The position numbers and the translations under genes were made by a program. From positions 1 through 16,244 of the forward strand of contig JAZRMU010000051.1 of NCBI GenBank assembly GCA_045647785.1: DNA of 16,244 bases, given 5' to 3'. The notes below the pieces were generated by a model. The model searched no databases and was not told the origin of the DNA. It saw only the letters and a list, made by a program, of their open reading frames with translations. This document shows, piece by piece, positions 5,917-13,728 of this stretch. This DNA comes from SIG565 sp045647785 (GTDB lineage: Bacteria > Bacillota > Clostridia > Oscillospirales > Acutalibacteraceae). The first letter of the stretch is position 1; the number at the start of each line of letters is the position of its first letter.

Positions 5917-6780
5917 ATGCCGATATTTTTGCAATTAGGTGTTTTCATAATAATGGCACTGCTTGCCAACACCAAGGTTTTGATATCGGGCAAGGCAAGG
6001 GTCAATAATCCTATTAGTGCACTTGTCTTTAATAGCATTGTTTTTGCGGTTGTTGGTCTTTCGGTATCGGTGTTTTTGATAGGTAAGCCCATATCCCTCA
6101 CCACCTTCTTAACGGCCGCCGTATATGCGCAGCTATCGGTTATATTTCAGATTTTTTATATAATGGCGCTTGAAAAAGGTCCTGTTTCAATAGTTGTTTT
6201 AATCACCAATTTTGCAACGGCTGTAACAGCGGTGCTGGGGGCTCTGCTCTTTAAAGAAGACTGTAAAATTACAAGCATTATAGGTTTTATATTAACTATT
6301 ATCTCAATGCTGCTTACGGTTAAAACGGGTGAAGAAAAAAAGGGTAATAAGGGCTTCGTTTTTGCCTTTATCGCGATGCTTGCTTCTGCAGGGGCGACTC
6401 TTATTCAGCGATTCCATCAAAAAACAGAGTACCGTGGCGAGCGCAATGCCTTTATCTGTATAGCTTATTTATTGGCGTTGGTGATAGCACTCATGGTTTT
6501 AATGCTTTTAAGGCTTAAAAAGGAAAACAGAAAAATCAGTGTTAAAAAAGGCTTTATAGCAAGCGGGATTATGACAGGCGTTGTGCTGGCGATATATCAG
6601 GTAATGCTTATATATATGGCTGGTGTTTCAAATTCGATGTTTATGTATCCGATACTGGTAGCCCTTACAATGAGTATAAACATTATAATGTGCCGTATTG
6701 TGTTTAAGGAAAAATTAGGTGTGCAGCAAAAAATCGGGTTTGTAATCGGTGCTGCAGCAATAATCATGATATCATTTTAA
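5917..6780 (+). CDS. DMT-superfamily (EamA-like) membrane transporter
   Basis: A 287-residue protein with about ten hydrophobic segments, the layout of drug/metabolite transporters of the EamA type, which move amino acids, nucleotides or other metabolites across the cytoplasmic membrane. Two similar halves are visible. Each ends in a pattern typical of the family: FKEDCKITSIIGFILTIISM in the first half and FKEKLGVQQKIGFVIGAAAI at the C-terminus (E[KD]xxxxxxIGxxLI). A TTG at 5890 would add nine residues, but AAAGGGGG at 5902-5909 and the promoter position favour the ATG at 5917. It is divergent from the MATE gene and ends in its own terminator. Substrate unknown. Confidence 0.88.
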   Translation: MPIFLQLGVFIIMALLANTKVLISGKARVNNPISALVFNSIVFAVVGLSVSVFLIGKPISLTTFLTAAVYAQLSVIFQIFYIMALEKGPVSIVVLITNFATAVTAVLGALLFKEDCKITSIIGFILTIISMLLTVKTGEEKKGNKGFVFAFIAMLASAGATLIQRFHQKTEYRGERNAFICIAYLLALVIALMVLMLLRLKKENRKISVKKGFIASGIMTGVVLAIYQVMLIYMAGVSNSMFMYPILVALTMSINIIMCRIVFKEKLGVQQKIGFVIGAAAIIMISF

Positions 6781-6794
6781 TAAAAATACTTTAA

Positions 6795-6829
6795 AAAGCT
6801 CTATCGTGGAATCGATAGGGCTTTCTTTA
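6795..6829 (+). terminator. Terminator after the DMT gene
   Basis: AAAGCTCTATCG (6795-6806) pairs with CGATAGGGCTTT (6813-6824), with one T-G wobble, around a six-base loop, followed by CTTTATT. It separates the DMT gene from the sporulation operon. Confidence 0.8.
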
Positions 6830-6833
6830 TTGT

Positions 6834-6862
6834 TCTAATATTATGTTTGTCCGCATAGAATT
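6834..6862 (+). promoter_or_regulatory. Possible sigma-E-type promoter of the spoIIIA operon
   Basis: The spoIIIA operon of Bacillus is transcribed in the mother cell by sigma-E. Here CATAGAAT (6854-6861) fits the sigma-E -10 pattern CATANNNT. A TCTAATATT (6834-6842) upstream resembles the -35 ATATT core, but the spacing is a few bases shorter than usual. No good sigma-A promoter is visible in this gap. The assignment is weak and rests mainly on the -10 box and the known regulation. Confidence 0.3.
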
Positions 6863-6876
6863 TAGCGGTGATAAAA

Positions 6877-7791
6877 ATGCAAGAGGGCTATAAAAGCGCG
6901 GTGGATATATTAGGCGGCAGAATCGGCGAAATATTAGGGCAGGTGCCGCCTAATATAAAAGAAAAGACCGAGGAGATTCGTTTGCGTGCGGGTAGGGCAT
7001 TGGCGCTCACGGTGGAGGGCGAAATTTATTTTGTGGAAAGCGGCGGCGGATTAAAAAAGGATAGCGCCGGCGCTGTGGCGGTAACCGATGCCAAATTAAA
7101 AGAGGCAGTTAAAAACATTTGTCAGGGCTCTGTCTATTCGCATTTAAGTGAAATAATGTGCGGGTATATCTCAATGCCGTATGGAAATCGAGCGGGCATT
7201 GTGGGTTCTTTTCGGGAGGGTAAATTTTGCTATGCTTCGTCGGTTAATATACGGATTGCCCGCGAAATACCCAACTCGGCAGCGGGACTTATCGGCTGCT
7301 ATAGCGGCGGCTCGGTACTTATTTGCGGTCCGCCCGGCAGTGGAAAAACAACATATCTGCGTTCGCTGGTGCGAGGGGTGTCGGAGGGAGAGTGCGGTAG
7401 GTCCTATCGCGTGTCGTTAATCGACAGTCGCGGCGAAATTGCAGCGCTTTGCGGGGGTGTGCCGACACTCGGAATAGGTGTGAACACCGATGTTTTTGCG
7501 GGCAGGGATAAGGCCGAGGCTATAGAGGCGGCCGTTCGTAGTATGGCGCCCGAGATTATAGCACTCGATGAAATAGGCGGCATCTCCGAGCTGGAGGCAG
7601 CAAAAAGCGGTATGCGTTGCGGTGCGTATATATTTGCTACGGCGCACACCGAAAATATAGCATCAATAAAAGAAAGAAGCATTACGAGCGAGCTTTTAAG
7701 GACGGGAGATTTTTCATATCTTGTGTTTTTGAGTCCTCTAAAAAAAGCTGAACTTTATAGGGTGAGGAATGGTGAAATATGTGGATTATAA
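6877..7791 (+). CDS. spoIIIAA: Stage III sporulation protein AA, secretion-type ATPase
   Basis: The ATPase of the SpoIIIA-SpoIIQ complex, which joins mother cell and forespore across their double membrane; it is related to type II/IV secretion ATPases and is needed for late forespore gene expression. The Walker A motif GPPGSGKTT is at residues 151-159, and a Walker B-like IIALDEIG at about 227-234. The arginine-rich conserved N-terminal pattern EEIRLRAGRAL is also present. It is 304 residues long, close to the Bacillus protein. A GTG at 6868 would add three residues; the GCGGTGAT sequence over it is better read as the ribosome binding site for the ATG at 6877. First gene of the eight-gene operon; its last 13 bases overlap spoIIIAB. 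Confidence 0.97.
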   Translation: MQEGYKSAVDILGGRIGEILGQVPPNIKEKTEEIRLRAGRALALTVEGEIYFVESGGGLKKDSAGAVAVTDAKLKEAVKNICQGSVYSHLSEIMCGYISMPYGNRAGIVGSFREGKFCYASSVNIRIAREIPNSAAGLIGCYSGGSVLICGPPGSGKTTYLRSLVRGVSEGECGRSYRVSLIDSRGEIAALCGGVPTLGIGVNTDVFAGRDKAEAIEAAVRSMAPEIIALDEIGGISELEAAKSGMRCGAYIFATAHTENIASIKERSITSELLRTGDFSYLVFLSPLKKAELYRVRNGEICGL

Positions 7792-8237
7792 AGCTTTTGG
7801 GCGCAGGTCTTATAACCCTTACAGGCTTTCTTATAGGTGTCAGGTCAGTAGCAAAGCTTAAAGGACGCGCAGCGGCACTTGAATGGTACGCGGGGGCTGC
7901 AAACGACATAGGTGTTCGTATGAATTCGACCGCTGCCGAAATATGCGATATCATTCTATCGCTTCATGGCAGAGATGAGTATTTAACACTTGAAAAACCG
8001 TTTTCGGTGGTGGCTAAAACCGAAAATCTTACCGCGCGCGAGGTAGGCGTGGTTAATGAGTTTTTCGACGGTCTCGGTCTTGGCGAGCTGAACGCGCAGG
8101 TCAAGCGTTGCGAGGCGTATGCTGCCATTTTAAGGGAGCAAAGCGGAAAGGCTTATGCCGAATACACCGAAAAGGCGAGGCTTTATAGAATGCTGGGGCT
8201 CTTTTCGGGTCTGGGACTTGCTATAATATTAATATAG
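7779..8237 (+). CDS. spoIIIAB: Stage III sporulation protein AB
   Basis: A 152-residue membrane-anchored component of the SpoIIIA channel, related to the GspF/PilC-type platform proteins of type II secretion and type IV pilus systems, expected to work with the SpoIIIAA ATPase in the mother-cell-derived membrane. It has an N-terminal hydrophobic segment (IIKLLGAGLITLTGFLIGV), a largely helical middle with a conserved-looking 'LEWYAGAANDIGVRMNSTAAEI' type stretch, and a C-terminal hydrophobic segment (MLGLFSGLGLAIILI). Bacillus SpoIIIAB is only slightly longer. The ATG at 7779 lies 13 bases inside spoIIIAA, with GGTGAA just upstream, implying translational coupling. Assignment rests on protein pattern and operon order together. 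Confidence 0.94.
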   Translation: MWIIKLLGAGLITLTGFLIGVRSVAKLKGRAAALEWYAGAANDIGVRMNSTAAEICDIILSLHGRDEYLTLEKPFSVVAKTENLTAREVGVVNEFFDGLGLGELNAQVKRCEAYAAILREQSGKAYAEYTEKARLYRMLGLFSGLGLAIILI

Positions 8238-8247
8238 GTGAAATGTT

Positions 8248-8442
8248 TTGAATGTAGATTTTATTTTCAAGGTAGCCGCAATAGGAATTATTGTAACGGT
8301 ACTTAATTTAGTTTTGGTGCGTTCGGGTCGTGAGGAGCAGGCGCTGCTTACAACCCTCGCAGGTCTTGTGGTTGTGCTTTTAATGGTGGTTAATGTCATT
8401 GCCGAGCTGTTTACCACGGTTAAGGGGCTTTTTGGACTTTAA
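8248..8442 (+). CDS. spoIIIAC: Stage III sporulation protein AC
   Basis: A 64-residue, two-helix membrane protein of the SpoIIIA channel; its hydrophobic segments are about residues 5-24 and 33-55, separated by the conserved VRSGREEQALL loop. It resembles small export-apparatus subunits of the FliQ type. It starts with TTG at 8248: AGGTG at 8236-8240 is seven bases upstream, and the nearby ATG at 8243 is in another frame that stops at once. Ten bases separate it from spoIIIAB, and its TAA overlaps the ATG of spoIIIAD by one base. Size and position match the family well. Confidence 0.95.
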   Translation: MNVDFIFKVAAIGIIVTVLNLVLVRSGREEQALLTTLAGLVVVLLMVVNVIAELFTTVKGLFGL

Positions 8443-8825
8443 TGGGATTTTTGCAAATAATGGTGCTCTGTCTGCTTGCCGCGTTTTTATGTGTTTTTCT
8501 TTCGGAGTACAAACGGGAATATGCCGCAGTAATAGCGGTAGCGGTGGGTGCGATAATCATTTTATGGACCATAAATAACCTGCAGTCTCCCTTTTTGGAG
8601 CTGTTATCAATTCTTAAAAAAGCGGGGATTAGCAGCAAATATTTTTCGGTTGCCATAAAGGCGGTGGTGCTGGGTTACATAACGCAGTTCGCAAGTGAGA
8701 CCTGCCGCGATTTCGGATGCGGCTCTATAGCGGCAAAGGCGGAGCTTGCGGGCAAAACGGCGGTATTTTTAATATGTGTGCCGCTGCTTGGAGAACTATT
8801 TTCGGTTATAACGGAACTTTTATAA
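8442..8825 (+). CDS. spoIIIAD: Stage III sporulation protein AD
   Basis: A 127-residue polytopic membrane protein of the SpoIIIA-SpoIIQ channel, similar in role to SpoIIIAC. Hydrophobic segments lie at about residues 3-19, 27-45, 67-81 and 103-125. The middle contains the conserved-looking FASETCRDFGCGSIAAKAEL stretch, in which SETCRDxG followed by AxKxELAGK is the family's best-conserved part. It overlaps spoIIIAC by one base (TAATG) and its stop codon directly abuts the spoIIIAE ATG, so translation of the three genes is probably coupled. Length equals that of typical homologues. Confidence 0.96.
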   Translation: MGFLQIMVLCLLAAFLCVFLSEYKREYAAVIAVAVGAIIILWTINNLQSPFLELLSILKKAGISSKYFSVAIKAVVLGYITQFASETCRDFGCGSIAAKAELAGKTAVFLICVPLLGELFSVITELL

Positions 8826-9920
8826 ATGAAAAGATTGTTTATTCTTTTTCTTGCGGTGGTGCTCATACTGTGCTGCTCGGTAACGGCGAGAGCCGATAGC
8901 GATTATGAAGCGCTGCTTGAGAGCTCGGGATTTGAGCAGCTGATTGATGAGCAGCCCCGAGAGCTGCAGGAGTATTTTGAAAAATATGATATAGATTACA
9001 CAAGAGAGAGCGTTAATGGGCTGTCCGGCGGAACGCTTTTTAATATTGTGGGCGACTTTTTCATGTCGGGTACTGAAAGAGTCGCGGCGGCATTGGCGGT
9101 AAATATCGCGGTAATGCTTTTATGGGCGGTGTTTTATACATTTTCTGCCGATAACCTTTCGGGTGTTAACATCGCATTTACAGCACTCTTGGTGCTGTGT
9201 GCCGTAGTGCCCGTTTTAGGGGTTATAACCGCGGTATCCAATGCCATTAAAGCTGGCGGCGTTTTTATGCTGTCCTTTGTGCCGATATATTTCGGTATAG
9301 TAGCCGCTGCCGGTGAGGTGTCTGCCGCTGCTTCCTCGGGTGCTATGCTGCTTGCTGCGGCGGAGGTGGCGGTGCAGATAATCGCATTCGGCTCGGTTCC
9401 CATAGCGTCGGCACAGCTTGCTCTAGCCGTTGGTGGGGCAATTGGTGAAATATCTCCCGCGCTTCGATTATCCTCTGCATTAAAAAAAGCGGTAGGCTAT
9501 ATTATGACATTCGCCTTTACGGTGTTTTTAGCCCTTTTATCCATTCAAACAGCCATAAATTCCGCCGCCGATACAGTATCTCTAAAAACCCTTAAGTTTA
9601 TGGTGGGCAGCTTTGTGCCTGTTGCCGGCTCGGCATTAAGTGAAACCGTGTCAATACTCGGCAGCAGTATTAAAATACTGCAAAGCGGAGTGGGGGTCTA
9701 CGGTATATTTGCGGTGATTTTCACTGTGGGACCGACAGCGGCGCAGCTGATTGTTTGGCGAATAGGACTGTATATCAGCAAAACTGCCGCCGAAATGCTG
9801 GGAGTGCCGCAGGCTGTGAAAATTGTGTCGGCGGTTGATGATGCACTATCGCTGCTTCTTGGAGTAATATTGTTTGTGGGCGCACTGTTTATTATTGCGC
9901 TTGCAGTAACGTTGCGGTAG
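8826..9920 (+). CDS. spoIIIAE: Stage III sporulation protein AE, polytopic membrane channel component
   Basis: The largest membrane protein of the SpoIIIA complex, thought to form part of the conduit or export gate in the mother-cell membrane around the forespore. A signal-peptide-like start (MKRLFILFLAVVLILCCS, then ARA at about residue 23) is followed by an extracellular-type segment (24-75) and about six to eight hydrophobic segments to the C-terminus. At 364 residues it is somewhat shorter than the roughly 400-residue Bacillus protein. The ATG directly follows the spoIIIAD stop with only a weak ribosome binding site, consistent with coupling. The C-terminal part (VDDALSLLLGVILFVGALFII) matches the family pattern. 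Confidence comes from context plus topology. Confidence 0.95.
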   Translation: MKRLFILFLAVVLILCCSVTARADSDYEALLESSGFEQLIDEQPRELQEYFEKYDIDYTRESVNGLSGGTLFNIVGDFFMSGTERVAAALAVNIAVMLLWAVFYTFSADNLSGVNIAFTALLVLCAVVPVLGVITAVSNAIKAGGVFMLSFVPIYFGIVAAAGEVSAAASSGAMLLAAAEVAVQIIAFGSVPIASAQLALAVGGAIGEISPALRLSSALKKAVGYIMTFAFTVFLALLSIQTAINSAADTVSLKTLKFMVGSFVPVAGSALSETVSILGSSIKILQSGVGVYGIFAVIFTVGPTAAQLIVWRIGLYISKTAAEMLGVPQAVKIVSAVDDALSLLLGVILFVGALFIIALAVTLR

Positions 9921-9928
9921 GTGGCAAT

Positions 9929-10369
9929 ATGGAAAGTATCAAGGGTATAATTTTGGGCTTTTGCGCTGTTTCACTGGTTCTCGGAGCGCTTTATATGCTG
10001 CGCGCCGAAAAGAGTGCAACTGAAAAAAGCGTGCGCTTTGCCTTTGCGGTGATTTTTTTGTGCGTAACGGTGTTGTCAGTAGCGAAAATTGCGGGGCTTA
10101 AAAATGAAATACCAACATTTGAGCGAAATAAGGAATATACACATACATATACTGCCATGTATACCGAGTCGGTAAAGCAGGTCGTTTCGGCGGCACTTTA
10201 TGACCACGGAATAAAATTTAAAGAAATATCAGTTATTACGGATAAAACCGACGTGGGCGACATATTTATTAAAAGAATAACTGTTGCGGCCGTCGGGGAA
10301 GCCGAGAGAATTAAAAGCTGTATACTTTCGGTGATTGAAACAAACGAGGTAGAAGTTATAAATGAATGA
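9929..10369 (+). CDS. spoIIIAF: Stage III sporulation protein AF
   Basis: A 146-residue SpoIIIA channel component with two N-terminal membrane segments (about residues 4-24 and 34-54) followed by a soluble domain (about 65-146) facing the space between mother cell and forespore. In Bacillus this domain adopts a ring-building motif fold like those of SpoIIIAG and SpoIIIAH. The soluble part here, with ALYDHG..FKEISVITD and IKRITVAAVG, fits alternating strands and helices. It is shorter than the Bacillus protein (about 206 residues). It starts eight bases after spoIIIAE with TAGGTGG as ribosome binding site, and its end overlaps spoIIIAG by eight bases. Confidence 0.92.
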   Translation: MESIKGIILGFCAVSLVLGALYMLRAEKSATEKSVRFAFAVIFLCVTVLSVAKIAGLKNEIPTFERNKEYTHTYTAMYTESVKQVVSAALYDHGIKFKEISVITDKTDVGDIFIKRITVAAVGEAERIKSCILSVIETNEVEVINE

Positions 10370-10886
10370 GGTAATAGGAAGGCTTTTAGAAAAACTTAAA
10401 AGCGGTAAAATGCTTTTTATAATAGGGCTTGCGGGCATTTTGCTGATTTTTGCGTCATCATTTATAAAAGTGCCTGCAAAAGGTGTTAAGGGTAGCGGCA
10501 GCGATGAAATTGAGCTATCCACCTACTGCTCGCAGCTTGAGAAAAGGGTTAAGAAAATAGTGAAAGAAATTACAGGGCAGGGCGCCGAGGTGCTGATAAC
10601 GCTGGATGGCGGAATTCGCCGCACCTATGCTGAAAATACGGCTGATAGCGGGACGCAAAGCGAAACGGAAAAAGAAAGCGAAAGCGAAAAAACATATATA
10701 ACCGTAACCGATGCCGAGGGCAACGAAACGGCGCTTAAGGTTTATGAGCAATATCCCGAGGTTCGAGGTGTAACGGTGGTGTATACAGGTAGTGAATGGC
10801 AAGGTGAAAAAATTAAAAACGCCGTTATGGCGGCGCTTGGTATAACATCAAAACGAATTTACACAGTAGCAAAAGGAGGAAATTAG
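10362..10886 (+). CDS. spoIIIAG: Stage III sporulation protein AG, ring-forming channel protein
   Basis: A 174-residue protein that in Bacillus assembles a large ring in the intermembrane space of the SpoIIIA-SpoIIQ channel. One membrane anchor (about residues 17-35) is followed by a soluble domain. The first part (YCSQLEKRVKKIVKEITGQGAEVLITL) and the C-terminal part (YPEVRGVTVVYTGSEWQGEKIKNAV) fit the ring-building motif, with a charged, Ser/Glu-rich insertion between (about 90-110). In Bacillus the corresponding insertion builds the beta-triangle and barrel; it is shorter here, and the protein is also shorter overall (about 229 residues in Bacillus). It overlaps spoIIIAF by eight bases and is followed after one base by spoIIIAH. 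Confidence 0.95.
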   Translation: MNEVIGRLLEKLKSGKMLFIIGLAGILLIFASSFIKVPAKGVKGSGSDEIELSTYCSQLEKRVKKIVKEITGQGAEVLITLDGGIRRTYAENTADSGTQSETEKESESEKTYITVTDAEGNETALKVYEQYPEVRGVTVVYTGSEWQGEKIKNAVMAALGITSKRIYTVAKGGN

Positions 10887-10887
10887 T

Positions 10888-11412
10888 GTGAAAAAGGGTA
10901 AGGTAATTGGCAAAAAACAGCTGGTTTTAGCGGTGATGGTGTTGGCGCTCGGCGCGGCGGTATGGTTTAATATGAAGTATTCGGGCGGCACCAAATATTT
11001 GGGTGAGGCACAGTTTGTTGATAATGGAGCGTCCGGCGAAACGCTTGAAACCTCGGGGCAGGCAGTAGACTATTTCACGGCTAGCCGCGAAAGTCGAGCA
11101 AAGGTACGCGCAGCGGCTCGGGAGGAAATAACCGAGAACATTAAAAATGCAGGCGGCGATGACAGCAAGCTGGCTCTGGCAGCACAGGCGGCGGCTACTA
11201 TAGCCTCGCGCGAGGTGGCAGAGGTTAATATTGAGCAGCTGCTATCATTAAAGGGCTTTAACGAGAGCATTGCCATAATCGGCGATAACGATGTCAATGT
11301 GGTTGTTAAGGCGGGCGAATTGACAGCGGCACAAACGCTGCAAATTCAGGATATTGCAGCCGCGCAGAGCGGTTACAGCCTCGGAAAAATTAAAATATTG
11401 ACCGTGAACTAA
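10888..11412 (+). CDS. spoIIIAH: Stage III sporulation protein AH, SpoIIQ-binding channel protein
   Basis: A 174-residue mother-cell protein that in Bacillus binds SpoIIQ from the forespore across the intermembrane space. It has a basic N-terminus (KKGKVIGKK), one membrane segment (about residues 11-27), a linker, and a soluble domain (about 58-174) with the YscJ/FliF-like ring-building pattern: a long Ala/Glu-rich helix, then IAIIGDNDVNVVVKAGELTAAQ and a final strand IKILTVN. It begins with GTG at 10888, supported by AAAGGAGG at 10872-10879. No clear terminator follows; the next gene's promoter begins eight bases after the stop, so some read-through into it is likely. Confidence 0.95.
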   Translation: MKKGKVIGKKQLVLAVMVLALGAAVWFNMKYSGGTKYLGEAQFVDNGASGETLETSGQAVDYFTASRESRAKVRAAAREEITENIKNAGGDDSKLALAAQAAATIASREVAEVNIEQLLSLKGFNESIAIIGDNDVNVVVKAGELTAAQTLQIQDIAAAQSGYSLGKIKILTVN

Positions 11413-11419
11413 AAAAAAG

Positions 11420-11447
11420 TTGATTTTACCCTAAAAAATGGTATAAT
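11420..11447 (+). promoter_or_regulatory. Sigma-A promoter for the Asp23-family gene
   Basis: TTGATT (11420-11425) and TATAAT (11442-11447, preceded by TGG as an extended -10) are separated by 16 bases. It gives the downstream gene vegetative expression independent of the sporulation operon. Confidence 0.72.
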
Positions 11448-11489
11448 ATAAGTGGAAAATAAAAATATTGCTCTTAAGGAGGCAATCGT

Positions 11490-11843
11490 ATGTCTGAAAA
11501 TAAGGTTTTATCGGGACTTGAAATTAATGCTGATGTTATTGAAAAAATGGTAGCTATGGCAACGCTTGAGGTTGAGGGCGTAGCTGCTATGGCAAAAAAA
11601 GCAGTTGATATTTCTGAAATTATGAGCAGCGGCTCGGCGCTCAAGCCTGTTAGGGTGGCGGTTAAGAACGGCGCTGTTGATATTGATGTTTTTGTTTGCG
11701 TGAAGGCGCAGGTTAAGGTTAAAGATGTTGCCGAGGAAATCCAGAAGAATGTTAAAGCAAGAGTTCAGGATATGACAGGCAACGCAATAACTCGCGTGAA
11801 TGTTCATATTGCCGATGTTTGTGAGGAGACAGAGGAGCAGTAA
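11490..11843 (+). CDS. Asp23/Gls24-family protein (YqhY-like)
   Basis: A 117-residue protein of the Asp23/Gls24 family, small proteins associated with the envelope or general stress response. The family pattern is clear: GLEINADVIEKMVAMATLEVEGVAAM at the N-terminus, then VKNGAVDIDVFVCVKAQVKVKDVAEEIQKNVKARVQDMTG, and the closing VNVHIADV strand. It has no membrane segment or signal peptide, so it is probably cytosolic. In Bacillus subtilis the member yqhY sits just after spoIIIAH and before accBC, where it affects fatty-acid synthesis control. The position here is the same, but accBC does not follow; a terminator and lepA do. It has a strong TAAGGAGG ribosome binding site. The symbol yqhY would be plausible but is not proven. 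Confidence 0.93.
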   Translation: MSENKVLSGLEINADVIEKMVAMATLEVEGVAAMAKKAVDISEIMSSGSALKPVRVAVKNGAVDIDVFVCVKAQVKVKDVAEEIQKNVKARVQDMTGNAITRVNVHIADVCEETEEQ

Positions 11844-11854
11844 AGACAAATATT

Positions 11855-11892
11855 AAAGAGCTATGGTGTAAAAAACCATAGCTCTTTTTTTT
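11855..11892. terminator. Bidirectional terminator between the Asp23-family gene and lepA
   Basis: AAAGAGCTATGG (11855-11866) pairs perfectly with CCATAGCTCTTT (11876-11887) around a nine-base loop, followed by a T run to 11892. The minus-strand reading has T-rich sequence after the stem too. The two convergent genes end at 11843 and 11891. Confidence 0.92.
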
Positions 11893-13696
11893 ATTCATCC
11901 AATTTAAGTACAGCCATAAATGCTTCCTGCGGGATTTCTACGCTGCCGAGGCGGCGCATACGCTTTTTACCCTCTTTCTGCTTTTCAAGCAGCTTTTTCT
12001 TTCGGGTGATATCGCCACCGTAGCATTTAGCAAGTACATCCTTGCGCATAGCCTTAACGGTTTCTCTGGCAATAACCTTGCCGCCGACAGCAACCTGAAC
12101 GGGCACCTCAAATAGCTGGCGGGGGATATAATCCTTTAGCTTTTCGGCAATTCTTCTGGCTCTCGAGTATGAGTTGTCGGAAAATACTATAAAGGATAGC
12201 GCGTCTACAACATCGCCTGCTATAACAACATCTAGCTTTACGAGAGAGGATTTTTGATAATCCTTCATCTCATAGTCGTATGATGCATAGCCCTTGGTTC
12301 GGGATTTGAGTGCATCGAAGAAATCATAAATAATTTCTGCAACAGGCATTATATAGTGAATATCAACGCGGTCTCCCATATATTTCATATCGGTATAGGT
12401 GCCGCGGCGCTCTTCGCACAGCTGCATAATAGCGCCTACATAGTCGCTGGGGCTATAGATGTGAACATCGGCAACCGGCTCGTAGGCGGCAGCGATGGTT
12501 GCGGGGTCGGGGTAGTTTGTGGGGTTATCAACCTCGATGGTCTCACCGTTTGTCAGCTCGAAGCGGTAGATAACGCTCGGTGCGGTGGTTATAATATCGA
12601 GATTATATTCGCGCTCAAGTCTTTCTTCGATAATTTCCATATGAAGCAGTCCCAAAAATCCGCAACGGAAGCCGAAGCCCAGCGCTTTTGAGGTTTCAGC
12701 CTCGTAAAGAAGGGATGCATCGTTTAACTGCAGCTTCTCGAGCGCCTCGCGCAGGTCTTGGTACTGCGCACCGTCGGCAGGATAGATGCCGCAGAAAACA
12801 ACGGGGTTTACCTTTCGGTAGCCCTCAAGCGGTGCGGAGGTTGGGTTGTCGGCGAGTGTTACGGTATCGCCCACGCGCGCTTCGCTAACCGTTTTAATAG
12901 ATGCGGCAAGGTAGCCTACCTCGCCCGCCTCAAGACAGTCGCAGGGCTCTAAATGTGTTGCCTTTTTTCTGCCTATTTCAACAATGTCAAATTCGGCGCC
13001 CGTAGCCATCATGCGAATGCGGTCTTTATTGGTGATTTTGCCGCTAACAACGCGGAAATAAACGATAACGCCCTTGTAAGCATCGTAGTATGAGTCGAAA
13101 ATAAGGGCGGAAAGGGGAGCGTTTCTATCGCAAACGGGGGCGGGAATTTCGGTAACGATTTTCTCTAGCACTTCTTCAACATTTATGCCTGTTTTAGCGG
13201 ATATGAGTGGTGCGTTATCGGCGGGAATGCCAATAATATCCTCAATTTCATTCTTGACACGCTCGGGCTCGGCGGAGGGTAGGTCGATTTTGTTTATAAC
13301 GGGTAAAAGCTCAAGCCCGTGGTCCACCGCTAAATAGGTGTTGGCGAGTGTTTGCGCCTCTATGCCCTGCGAAGCATCAACTACCAGCACTGCGCCCTCG
13401 CATGCGGCGAGTGAACGCGAAACCTCGTAGTTAAAGTCAACATGTCCGGGGGTATCAATTAAATTAAGCTCATACTCCTTGCCGTCAAGTGCGGTATAGT
13501 AGAGCGTAACAGCGTGCGACTTTATGGTGATGCCGCGCTCGCGCTCTAAATCCATACTGTCGAGAATTTGCTCCTCCATATCCCTTTCGGAAACCGAGCT
13601 TGTTTTTTCAAGCAGACGGTCGGCAAGGGTGGATTTGCCGTGGTCTATATGTGCAATAATGCAAAAATTTCTGATATTTTCAAGCGGAAAAGACAC
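11891..13696 (-). CDS. lepA: Elongation factor 4 (LepA), ribosome-associated GTPase
   Basis: A 601-residue translational GTPase that acts on ribosomes, with proposed roles in back-translocation, ribosome assembly and initiation. The G domain shows AHIDHGKST (residues 15-23), RGITI (54-58), DTPGH (81-85) and NKID (135-138), followed by the domain II, III and V-like regions. The LepA-specific C-terminal domain is present, including KSRTKGYASYDYEM and the basic end with CYGGDITRKKKLLEKQKEGKKRMRRLG. Length is typical for full-length LepA. The start codon is GTG at 13696, with AAGGAG nine bases upstream. It has its own promoter and shares a terminator with the convergent Asp23-family gene. The hemN gene that often follows lepA in Bacillus is absent here. 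Confidence 0.98.
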   Translation of the reverse strand: MSFPLENIRNFCIIAHIDHGKSTLADRLLEKTSSVSERDMEEQILDSMDLERERGITIKSHAVTLYYTALDGKEYELNLIDTPGHVDFNYEVSRSLAACEGAVLVVDASQGIEAQTLANTYLAVDHGLELLPVINKIDLPSAEPERVKNEIEDIIGIPADNAPLISAKTGINVEEVLEKIVTEIPAPVCDRNAPLSALIFDSYYDAYKGVIVYFRVVSGKITNKDRIRMMATGAEFDIVEIGRKKATHLEPCDCLEAGEVGYLAASIKTVSEARVGDTVTLADNPTSAPLEGYRKVNPVVFCGIYPADGAQYQDLREALEKLQLNDASLLYEAETSKALGFGFRCGFLGLLHMEIIEERLEREYNLDIITTAPSVIYRFELTNGETIEVDNPTNYPDPATIAAAYEPVADVHIYSPSDYVGAIMQLCEERRGTYTDMKYMGDRVDIHYIMPVAEIIYDFFDALKSRTKGYASYDYEMKDYQKSSLVKLDVVIAGDVVDALSFIVFSDNSYSRARRIAEKLKDYIPRQLFEVPVQVAVGGKVIARETVKAMRKDVLAKCYGGDITRKKKLLEKQKEGKKRMRRLGSVEIPQEAFMAVLKLDE

Positions 13697-13728
13697 CTAT
13701 CAAAACTCCTTAAATATAAGTTAGAATC

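Noticed and set aside
6868..6876. GTG at 6868 as the spoIIIAA start
   Set aside because: No ribosome binding site precedes it, while the same bases form a GGTGAT site for the ATG at 6877.
12356..12952. Plus-strand open frames opposite lepA
   Set aside because: They are mirror frames of a highly conserved gene with no ribosome binding sites.
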